From: Bordetella ansorpii
GTDB lineage: Bacteria; Pseudomonadota; Gammaproteobacteria; Burkholderiales; Burkholderiaceae_B
Direction of reading: 5' to 3'
Assembly (NCBI RefSeq): GCF_900078705.1
Contig: NZ_FKIF01000006.1
Coordinates: 930,001-994,000, forward strand
DNA length: 64,000 bases
In this document: positions 7,325 through 14,225 of the stretch, one piece after another
Position numbering within the stretch: position 1 is the first letter of the stretch
How the letters are laid out: each line of letters starts with the position of its first letter
Notes under the pieces: model-generated
The model's input: only the letters and a program-made list of their open reading frames with translations
Database searches by the model: none
Told to the model about the DNA's origin: nothing
Translations under genes and position numbers: made by a program

Positions 7325-8299
7325 ATGTTGAGCAAATTTTTCTTCGCCCTGGCGTTAGCAGGTGTCCTCGGCTCTAGCCCCGCAGCCCACGCGGCGTCGT
7401 GGCCGACGCAGTCGGTACGCCTCGTGGTTCCGTACGCCCCTGGCGGTATTGCGGACACTATCGCGCGCGGCGTAGCGGAACGTATGGGGGAGTCGCTCCA
7501 CCAGACCGTCATCGTCGAGAACCGGCCCGGCGCAAATGGAATCATTGCCGCGAGCTTCGTCAGTCGTACACCCGCCGATGGGTACACGCTCTTGTTCGCC
7601 AGCGATTCGATAAACGTATTGAATCCGCTGCTGCACAAGAATTTGAGCTACACGTTCAAAGATAGCTTCACGACGATCGGAGAAGTTGGTGCATCGCCAT
7701 TTGCTCTAGTGGTCAACGCAGCCCTGCCCGTCAAGAACGTCAAGCAATTCGTTGAGTACGCCAAGGAGCGACCGGGCAAACTCAACTACGCTTCCACCGG
7801 CATTGGCGGTGCCTACCATCTGGCCGGCGAACTCTTCGCCGATCAGAACGGGCTCAAGCTCACCCACATTCCGTACAAAGGGGGTAGCGAGTTCGTTTCC
7901 TCACTCATCACGGGCGAGACCCATGCAGTCTTCGGCGCGCTCCAGACTTTCGGCCCTCAAATCGCAGCCGGCAAGCTGCGCGCGCTTGCCATTGCCTCGG
8001 ACTCCCGCCTGGCCAACTTTCCCGAGGTTCCCACCTTTGCAGAGGCAGGGTTTCCCAACTACGCCGCCCAGGCGCGATTTGGTTTGATCGCCCCCCATGG
8101 CGTCAGCCCTGAAATCGTGAAAAAACTCGCAACAGCGCTTAATCACGCGCTGTCGGACCCTGGCTTTCGAGCGCCTTTTGAACAGCAGGGCATGGCCGTT
8201 CGCACCAGCACGTCGCCAGAGGCCTACCGCGAAGCCACCGAGTCCGATGCGAAACAGTGGTCTGCGCTGATACACAAGCTCAAGATCACCCTCGACTAG
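7325..8299 (+). CDS. Tripartite tricarboxylate (Bug/TctC family) periplasmic receptor
   Basis: The 324-residue protein has a cleavable signal peptide (MLSKFFFALALAGVL...AHA, cut near residue 23) and the full Bug-family pattern: VRLVVPYAPGGIADTIAR, VENRPGANGIIA, LNYASTGIGGAYHLAGELF, THIPYKGG and the 'P.V.TF.EAGFP' C-terminal segment. Bug receptors bind small carboxylates in the periplasm. Only some work with TctAB membrane partners, and none is found here. A strong Shine-Dalgarno AAGGAGG (7311-7317) precedes the ATG. It follows prpF after 179 bases, so it may have its own promoter while serving the same pathway. The likely ligand is the substrate of the upstream operon (inference). Confidence 0.9.
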   Translation: MLSKFFFALALAGVLGSSPAAHAASWPTQSVRLVVPYAPGGIADTIARGVAERMGESLHQTVIVENRPGANGIIAASFVSRTPADGYTLLFASDSINVLNPLLHKNLSYTFKDSFTTIGEVGASPFALVVNAALPVKNVKQFVEYAKERPGKLNYASTGIGGAYHLAGELFADQNGLKLTHIPYKGGSEFVSSLITGETHAVFGALQTFGPQIAAGKLRALAIASDSRLANFPEVPTFAEAGFPNYAAQARFGLIAPHGVSPEIVKKLATALNHALSDPGFRAPFEQQGMAVRTSTSPEAYREATESDAKQWSALIHKLKITLD

Positions 8300-8310
8300 A
8301 GATCCGCGAC

Positions 8311-9063
8311 CTAGGCCGAAAGCGATTCTTCAATTTCGCGCTTTGCGTTCTGGAGCGCCTGCAGGATTGCCGGTTCGCGCTCGCCAGTCATCCGCTCGGT
8401 GATTCCCACCACCGACAGGCTGGCCACAGGACGACCGGAGCTCGACATCAGGGCCACAGAAATCGTCCAGGCGGCCTCCGTCGTGGCGGTGCGCTGGGAG
8501 GCGTAGCCTGCCTCCCTGATTCTCTCGATAGCCGCCACGACCGCGGTTTCGCTCAGCCCGCGCTCTGCGCAGCGATCGAGATTCTTCGTGACTATCGTGC
8601 GCCACTCAGCCTCTGGCAACGCAGCAAGAATGACCTGTGTGCCGCCCCCGACGCCCAATGGACGTCGGGCTCCTTCCTCCACCGTCACGACCTGCACCGG
8701 GTAATCCCCTGAGACTCTACGTAAGCACAGGCAATCAAGGCCATCCCTCACGCTCATCATGACCGTATTGTCAGTTTGTCGCACAAGCGACTGCAGGAAC
8801 GGCTCGCAGATGGAGCGCAGATCGAACGGCGTCGACGTCACGCTGGCAAGTTCGTAAATCAAAGGTCCTAGGTGAAAGCGTTTCCGATCTTTACCCGTGG
8901 CCAGGAAACCTGACGCGGCAAGCGCTTTAAGAACCCTGTGAACGGTGGCCTTGTCAAGAGCAGTGAGGTTGACGACATCGACTTGGCGTAACCCCTTTCG
9001 ATTATGTTCGGCGATTTGGCGCAATATAAGTGCTATGCGCGCTGGACCGTTCTGGTCGTGCAT
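8311..9063 (-). CDS. IclR-family transcriptional regulator
   Basis: The 250-residue protein has an N-terminal winged helix (residues about 5-65, ALILRQIAEHNRKGLRQ, DKATVHRVLKALAASGFL) and a C-terminal GAF-like IclR effector domain, with RRPLGVGGGTQVILAALPEAE near 140-160 and ISVALMSSSGRPVASLSV near 205-222. IclR proteins usually control catabolic operons and bind the pathway's substrate or intermediate. The gene converges on the Bug receptor gene, with only 11 bases between their stops, and closes the catabolic block. Control of the 1358-8299 operon is the natural inference, although no operator is assigned. Confidence 0.9.
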   Translation of the reverse strand: MHDQNGPARIALILRQIAEHNRKGLRQVDVVNLTALDKATVHRVLKALAASGFLATGKDRKRFHLGPLIYELASVTSTPFDLRSICEPFLQSLVRQTDNTVMMSVRDGLDCLCLRRVSGDYPVQVVTVEEGARRPLGVGGGTQVILAALPEAEWRTIVTKNLDRCAERGLSETAVVAAIERIREAGYASQRTATTEAAWTISVALMSSSGRPVASLSVVGITERMTGEREPAILQALQNAKREIEESLSA

Positions 9064-9148
9064 GTTACGGGACTTTAGATTTTAGATAGAGTAAGAAGGC
9101 TCGCCCCATCCTAGCTTTTCCTATTGAGGAAAGCCAGCCGAAGACGAA

Positions 9149-9901
9149 ATGGGCCGCATCGTCCTGGTGGCCGACGCCGACAGCGGCACGCCCGCCAAGA
9201 CCGCCCGCGATGAGCTGGAGACGCTGGTGCGCAAGGACGTGAAGTCGGGCGGCGGTCCGCTTGCTTTCTCAACCGGCTTGGCCGATGCCTTGTTCCCCGG
9301 CACGAAGCAACGCGTGTTGAGGTTGTTGTTCGGCCAGCCCGAGCGCAGCTTCTATGCAAAAGAGTTGATAGGCCTGATGCGAAGCGGTTCGGGAGCCGTA
9401 CAATGCGAAATCGCCACGCTGACCGCCAGCGGCCTGGTCACCGTCAAAACGATCGGCAACCAGAAACACTACCAAGCCAATCCCGCCTCCCCCATTTTTG
9501 CGGAATTGCAGGCGATCGTACGCAAGGCAATTGGGTTGGCCGAATCCATTCGTAATGCATTGACCTGCGTCGCCTCACGAATAGAGGCTGCATTCGTCTA
9601 TGGCTCGATCGCGAAGGGCACCGACACGGCTCGTAGCGACATTGATCTGATGCTGCTGAGTGACACGCTGAGCTACGGAGGTATTTTCGCGGCCCTCGAA
9701 GGGACCAACGATGTGCCTGGCCGCCCCGTGAATCCGACCATCCTGACACGGTCTGATTTCGTCAAACGCATTGCCGCGCACGAGTCCTTCCTGACTAGAG
9801 TCTTGGAGCAACCCAAGATCTGGATCATCGGAGGAAACCATGATCTCCCCACTGGAAAATCTCAGCGGACCGGGCAAACCGTTAAAGATCGGGCCGCCTG
9901 A
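9149..9901 (+). CDS. Winged-helix/nucleotidyltransferase protein (MntA-like antitoxin)
   Basis: The 250-residue protein has a winged-helix segment (about residues 45-115: FPGTKQRVLRLLFGQPERSF, QKHYQANPASPIF) followed by a minimal nucleotidyltransferase domain with the metal-binding motif FVYGSIAKG...SDIDL (about 150-169). Minimal nucleotidyltransferases next to HEPN genes act as antitoxins: MntA adds AMP units to the HepT RNase. Here the domain carries its own DNA-binding part, suggesting autoregulation. The first 40 residues (GRIVLVADADSGTPAKTARD...) do not look like the family. The frame stays open upstream to a stop at 9125, and a GTG at 9239 could be the true start. The C-terminal end overlaps the downstream HEPN gene by 62 bases. 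Confidence 0.8.
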   Translation: MGRIVLVADADSGTPAKTARDELETLVRKDVKSGGGPLAFSTGLADALFPGTKQRVLRLLFGQPERSFYAKELIGLMRSGSGAVQCEIATLTASGLVTVKTIGNQKHYQANPASPIFAELQAIVRKAIGLAESIRNALTCVASRIEAAFVYGSIAKGTDTARSDIDLMLLSDTLSYGGIFAALEGTNDVPGRPVNPTILTRSDFVKRIAAHESFLTRVLEQPKIWIIGGNHDLPTGKSQRTGQTVKDRAA

Positions 9902-10273
9902 TCCACGTGAGCTGGAAGGACTGAAACGTTCTGGTCTCGCCAAACTGCAAGACGCACTGAGCGCGCCGCTAACCCTGGAAAGCCGCTTCGATTTGGCCTA
10001 CAACGCCGCTCACGCACTATGCCTGGCTGCAATGCGAAGGTGCGGTATCGCCCCAGCCATCGCTACGTCGTATTCCAGCTATTGCCACAGACGCTGGATC
10101 TTGGCCCCGGAGTCTGGCGAGTGCTGTCCAAGTGCCACGACATACGCAACCTCGGCGAGTACGAGGGCAATCTGAATATCGACGATCGCATCGTGACCGA
10201 TCTCCTTATTGCCTGCCAGGCCGTCGCTCAAAAAATCGAAGCGCCAAGTCCGCTGGGCACGGTCGAATCGTGA
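9840..10273 (+). pseudogene. HEPN-domain protein (HepT-like), broken by a frameshift
   Basis: Two frames together give one HEPN protein of about 144 residues. Frame one (9840 on) reads MISPLENLSGPGKP to SRFDLAYNAAHALCLAAMRRCG. The second frame takes over near 10042-10046 with YRPSHRYVVFQLLPQTL, then SKCHDIRNLGEYEG and the stop at 10273. Homologous proteins read straight across this point ('...LRW.GYRS.NRY.VFQ.L...'), so one base is missing in or near TGCGGTATCG (10041-10050). The predicted RNase feature is the conserved RFDLAYNAAH helix. A GGAGG at 9832-9836 precedes the ATG. It pairs with the upstream nucleotidyltransferase gene. The product is probably non-functional unless the shift is a sequencing error or is bypassed. 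Confidence 0.75.
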
Positions 10274-10300
10274 AATGAGACAGCGCTGCTCACGCATCGC

Positions 10301-10381
10301 CAACAGCGATGCCAACTCCGGGTCTCGGACTTCACCCAGGTCTCGACCTGGCTGGGCCGGCTGTACGCACGCGGCATTCGG
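10301..10381 (+). pseudogene. Fragment of an IS3-family transposase (OrfB, start of the DDE domain)
   Basis: The codons read QLRVSDFTQVSTWLGRLYARG. This matches the IS3-family OrfB region holding the first catalytic Asp (commonly 'QLWVSDFTYVSTW.G..YVAFVID'). The following part of the domain is lost and the MFS exporter gene begins to be read from the other strand at 10404. The fragment lies on the plus strand, as does the 898-951 fragment, but represents an earlier part of the protein. The two pieces are therefore in inverted order relative to an intact element. Confidence 0.55.
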
Positions 10382-10403
10382 GCGGCGTCCCATCGCGGCC
10401 CCT

Positions 10404-11876
10404 TTACGCCGAAGACGGTCCCCTGCGCGCCAGCGTCACGCCCAGTCCCGCCCCGACCGCCAGGCACCCGGCAATACAAAGCACCGCCACCATGAACGCC
10501 CGAACAATTACCTCGGGCTCTGTCCGCCCGCCCATCAGGTTGTAGAAAATCCCGCCGATCACGGCCACGCCAAGCGCCACGCCGATCTGCAAGGTCGACG
10601 TAACCACTCCGGCGATCATCCCCGAATACACGGGCGCCACGCGCCCCGTCACCATCCTCATCAAGCTCGGCATCCCCAGCCCTTGTCCGAAACCGGCGAC
10701 GAACAGGATGATGGCAAGCGGTGCGGCCGCGGGGGCCGTGCCGGCCGGCGCCGCCATGACGAGCCACACCAGCGCCACCATGCCGGCCGCCTCCAGGCCC
10801 AGGCCGACAGGGTTGACGTAAGCGCCAACCCTCCGCCTGAAGAAGGGGGCCGTCAACGGTCCCACCAGATACCCCAGCCCGAACGGCAGGAACACGAGGC
10901 CCGCGCTCAGTGCGGTCGCGTGCAGCGCCTCCTGGAGATAGACCGAGAGCAGCAGGAAAAAGGTGCCCGTGGAATAGAACAGCAGCGCGATCAGCAGCGC
11001 ACGGCCCAGTCCCGGCGCCCGCAGCGCGACCGGGTCGAGCAATGGCGCGCCGCCGGCCATGGACAATCGGGTCTGGTAGCGCCAGAACCCTCTCGCCAGC
11101 ACCGGCACCGCGGCCAGCGACACCCACGACCACCACGGCCAGCCCGCCTCGCGTCCCTCGATCAACGGCACGATCAACGTGGCCAGGGTCACCATCGACA
11201 GCGCCATGCCTCCCAGGTCGGGCTTGCGCGCGTTGGGCGCGCGGGTCTCCTTGAGCAAGGGAATGCCGAACAGCACGACCAGGACCGCCACCGGCAGATT
11301 GACCAGGAAGATCGCGCGCCATCCCAGGCCGAAGAGGTCAAGGGAAATCAGGATGCCCCCCATCGCCTGTCCGATCACGGAGGCCAGCCCAAAGACGGCG
11401 CCATAGATGCTGAGCGCAAGGGGCTTCTCCGATTCCGGAAAGATCGCCTGCACCGAGGCGAGCGCCTGCGGCGCCATCACGGCCGCCGTCACGCCTTGCA
11501 GGGCCCGTCCGGCGACCAGCACCCATGGCGAGCCGGCGAAGCCGCACAGCGTGGACGCGACGGCAAAGCCGATCAGGCCGAGGAAGAACATGCGGCCGCG
11601 TCCGTACAGGTCGCCCAGCCGGCCGCCGGTGGTCAGCGTCACGGCATACAACGCCGCGTACGAGGAAATGACGAGTTGCTCGGCCGAGGAAGAGGCGCCC
11701 AGATCGCCCTGGATGGACGGCAGCGCGACATTGACAATGAAGAAATCGAGCGGCGGCAGGAACGCGCCGACCAGCAGGATCACGAACATCGCCCACCGGC
11801 GCGGCGGCGGCGCGGCGCCCTCGTCGCGGGAGGCGGCCGCCGGCAGGACCGCCGCAGGGCGGGTCGTCGTGCTCAT
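10404..11876 (-). CDS. MFS drug exporter, DHA2 (EmrB/QacA-type) family
   Basis: The 490-residue membrane protein has about 14 hydrophobic segments. The first (WAMFVILLVGAFLPPLDFFIVNVALPSI) carries the 'D...VNVALP' motif of DHA2 transporters, and motif A follows as GGRLGDLYGRGR. These pumps use the proton gradient to export drugs and toxic organics. The start at 11876 has GAGGAG six bases before it and lies 10 bases after the stop of the SDR gene, so the two form an operon. An in-frame ATG at 11942 would overlap the SDR gene. A LysR gene divergent from the pair is the likely regulator. The terminal residues of the exporter abut an IS fragment. Confidence 0.88.
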   Translation of the reverse strand: MSTTTRPAAVLPAAASRDEGAAPPPRRWAMFVILLVGAFLPPLDFFIVNVALPSIQGDLGASSSAEQLVISSYAALYAVTLTTGGRLGDLYGRGRMFFLGLIGFAVASTLCGFAGSPWVLVAGRALQGVTAAVMAPQALASVQAIFPESEKPLALSIYGAVFGLASVIGQAMGGILISLDLFGLGWRAIFLVNLPVAVLVVLFGIPLLKETRAPNARKPDLGGMALSMVTLATLIVPLIEGREAGWPWWSWVSLAAVPVLARGFWRYQTRLSMAGGAPLLDPVALRAPGLGRALLIALLFYSTGTFFLLLSVYLQEALHATALSAGLVFLPFGLGYLVGPLTAPFFRRRVGAYVNPVGLGLEAAGMVALVWLVMAAPAGTAPAAAPLAIILFVAGFGQGLGMPSLMRMVTGRVAPVYSGMIAGVVTSTLQIGVALGVAVIGGIFYNLMGGRTEPEVIVRAFMVAVLCIAGCLAVGAGLGVTLARRGPSSA

Positions 11877-11886
11877 GGCAGGCTCC

Positions 11887-12717
11887 TCAGGCATCGAAAT
11901 CGGTGGCGATGGAGACGTCGCGCCAGGCATCGATGTCTGCACGGAAGGAGGCCAGCTTGTTCTGCGCGATGCGGTGCGCGGCCGGCCCCAGCGGCAGGTG
12001 CAGCGGCGGGTTCTCCGCGTCGATGGCCAGCAGCATCACGGCGACGGCGCGGGCGGGATCGCCCGCCTGCCTGCCGTCATTGGTTTCGCGGTAATGCCGC
12101 CGGGCAGCCCCGGTCTCGGCATAGGCGTCGATCCTGCGCGCGGCGGCGGCCATCGAGCGGCCGAGAAACTCGGTGCGGAAGGGTCCCGGCTCGACGATGA
12201 TCACTTTCGGTCCGAGCGGACGAAGCTCCTGCGCGAGCGCTTCGGAGAGCCCTTCGACCGCGAACTTGGTGGCGTTGTAGTACCCCGACCCCGCCGAGCC
12301 GGCGATGCCCGCGCCCGACGAGAGATTGACGATGCGGGCGCCCGCGCTCGCCCGTAGCGCCGGCAAGGCGGCGCGGGTGGTCTCGATCAGGCCGAACACA
12401 TTGGCCTCGAACACGCGTCGGTACTCGGCGGGCTCCGCTTCCTCGATCGCCCCGATGAAGCCGAAGCCGGCATTGTTGACCAGTACGTCGAGGCCACCGA
12501 ACGCGCTTTGCGCCAGTGCGACGGCGCGGGCGGCATCGCCGGGTCGGGTGACGTCGAGCGCCAAGCGGCGCACCGTGTCGGGATAACGCTCGCCCAATTC
12601 CCGCAGCGAATCCGCGGAACGCGCGGTGGCGACGAGGCGGTCGCCGCGCGCGGCGACCGCCTCGGCCAACTGCTTGCCCAACCCTGTGGAACAGCCCGTT
12701 ATCAACCAGGTTTTCAT
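11887..12717 (-). CDS. Short-chain dehydrogenase/reductase, classical type
   Basis: The 276-residue SDR has the cofactor loop TGCSTGLGKQLAEA (TGxxxGxG) at the N-terminus, the NNAGFGFIGA motif, the catalytic Ser in IVNLSSGAG and YYNATKF (YxxxK), and PGPFRTEF after the active site. It belongs to the group of SDRs that act on small ketones or aldehydes with NAD(P)H; the substrate is unknown. The start at 12717 has GGAGG upstream, whereas an ATG at 12798 would add 27 residues before the Rossmann strand. It is the first gene of a two-gene operon with the MFS exporter and is divergent from a LysR gene. Confidence 0.9.
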   Translation of the reverse strand: MKTWLITGCSTGLGKQLAEAVAARGDRLVATARSADSLRELGERYPDTVRRLALDVTRPGDAARAVALAQSAFGGLDVLVNNAGFGFIGAIEEAEPAEYRRVFEANVFGLIETTRAALPALRASAGARIVNLSSGAGIAGSAGSGYYNATKFAVEGLSEALAQELRPLGPKVIIVEPGPFRTEFLGRSMAAAARRIDAYAETGAARRHYRETNDGRQAGDPARAVAVMLLAIDAENPPLHLPLGPAAHRIAQNKLASFRADIDAWRDVSIATDFDA

Positions 12718-12879
12718 CCTGAATTCCTCCTGCGCCCACGGTCGCGACGCGATCCGGCGCGCGGCCCATTCGAAAAAAGCTCGCAAGGCGAGCGGCATGG
12801 GGGAAGTCTAGGACTACAAGATTTGTTCTAAAACTGACAATATTGCATTCTTGTCGTTCACTTTTGTGAGGGGTCGAAA

Positions 12880-13740
12880 ATGGAATGGAGCGACGTCCGG
12901 ATCTTTCTTGCCATCGCCCGGGCGGGCACCCTGGGCGCCGCCGCCCGCGCCCTGCACCTGAGCCACCCCACGGTCGGGCGCCGCCTGCGGGCACTGGAGC
13001 AGGCCACGGGCCACACGCTGTTCCAGCGCACCGCCGACGGCTTCGTACCGACGGAGGAAGGCGCCGGCATCATCGCGCTGGCGGAGCAGATGGAAGAAGG
13101 GGCGCTGGCCCTGCAGCGCAGGCTGGCCGGGCGGGAACAGCAGTTGCAGGGCAGCCTGCGCATTTCGTCGGCCGACTGGTTCGGCGCCTACGTGCTGCCG
13201 CCCATCGTCACGGAATACACCCGCGCCTATCCGCACGTCGACGTCGAAATCCTGACGGGCACGCGCCTGTTCAGCCTGGCCCAGCGCGAGGCCGACATCG
13301 CGTTCAGGATCGTGCCGTTCGACACGCCCGACGTGGTGCAGCGGCGGCTGGTCAGACTGCCTTACGGTGTCTACGTGGCGGCGGGCTCCCCGGAACCCGC
13401 CTACGGCGATGGCGCGGGCTTCCGGCTCATCACGCACGACACCTCGACGGGCCAGTTCCCGGACATCGACTGGCTGAAGGAGGCGTTCCCCAACGCCAGG
13501 ACCGTCATGCGTTCGAACAACCGGAACGTGCAGGGGCACATGTGCGGCATGGGCATCGGCATTGCCGTGCTGCCACGGGTGGTGGGCGACCGGATGCCTG
13601 GCCTGCGCCGGCTGAGCCTGCCCGCTCAACCGCCCACACGCGACATCTGGATGGGCTACCACCGCGACATGCGGCGGCTCCAGCGCCTGCGCGCGTTCAT
13701 CGGCATGGTGACCCAGCACGTCGAGAACGCGCAGTCCTGA
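12880..13740 (+). CDS. LysR-family transcriptional regulator
   Basis: The 286-residue protein has a LysR helix-turn-helix (residues 1-60: MEWSDVRIFLAIARAGTLGAAARALHLSHPTVGRRLRALE) and a type 2 periplasmic-binding-like effector domain. It starts 163 bases from the divergent SDR gene. The shared intergenic region contains the AT-rich stretch at 12815-12860, suited to a LysR operator. LysR proteins usually regulate the divergent neighbour, so control of the SDR-MFS operon is the natural inference. The effector is unknown. Confidence 0.9.
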   Translation: MEWSDVRIFLAIARAGTLGAAARALHLSHPTVGRRLRALEQATGHTLFQRTADGFVPTEEGAGIIALAEQMEEGALALQRRLAGREQQLQGSLRISSADWFGAYVLPPIVTEYTRAYPHVDVEILTGTRLFSLAQREADIAFRIVPFDTPDVVQRRLVRLPYGVYVAAGSPEPAYGDGAGFRLITHDTSTGQFPDIDWLKEAFPNARTVMRSNNRNVQGHMCGMGIGIAVLPRVVGDRMPGLRRLSLPAQPPTRDIWMGYHRDMRRLQRLRAFIGMVTQHVENAQS

Positions 13741-13745
13741 CAACC

Positions 13746-13938
13746 CTATTTATCCAACGCCCAATCGATGGCGGCTTCGCGATGGATCAAGGCCGTATCG
13801 AAGACCGGCACGCCGGCGTTGCCCGCATCGAGCAGCATGCCCACTTCGGTGCAACCGAGGATCACGCCATCCGCGCCGCGCGCCAGGGCGCGGGCGTCGA
13901 GATCGCGGACATGCCGTCCAGGATCCGATGGTCTGCAT
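13746..13938 (-). pseudogene. Aspartate/glutamate racemase family gene reduced by internal deletion
   Basis: Read on the minus strand, the ATG at 13938 gives MQTIG, the usual first residues of YgeA-like amino-acid racemases. The sequence then jumps, in another frame, to the C-terminal part: DGVILGCTEVGMLLDAG with the second catalytic Cys, then PVFDTALIHREAAIDWALDK and a TAG at 13746-13748. Family members are about 230 residues, so roughly 500 bases are missing between the two ends. Both termini kept next to each other show an internal deletion. The remnant cannot be functional. It lies just after the LysR gene, tail to tail. Confidence 0.7.
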
Positions 13939-14225
13939 TGCGTCCCGATTCAGAGGTTCGTCGTGGCCCGGGCCACGAGGACGCCCTCGGCTTCCGTGGC
14001 GAAGGAACGGGAAGGATTTGCTGGCGGACCGTCGCCCCCTCGCGACATGGCGGAAAACGCCTCTATCTGCCCGGCACAGAGTGCGCTATAAGACCTGAAG
14101 ATTACAAAATGTATAAACCGGTCGCAAACGCACTCAAACTGCGTAGAAAATAACCACGGCCGGATAACCAAGGGAGAAACGCGGAGGTCCGCGAAGGCTT
14201 ATCCGTGGCTCGGTTCGTCTGAAGC

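Noticed and set aside
10209-12200. 663-residue open frame on the plus strand
   Set aside because: Antisense to the MFS exporter; Arg/Gln/His-rich shadow.
13939-14225. Short open frames between the racemase remnant and the GGDEF-EAL gene
   Set aside because: No recognisable motif; the frames have low-complexity composition and no ribosome site.
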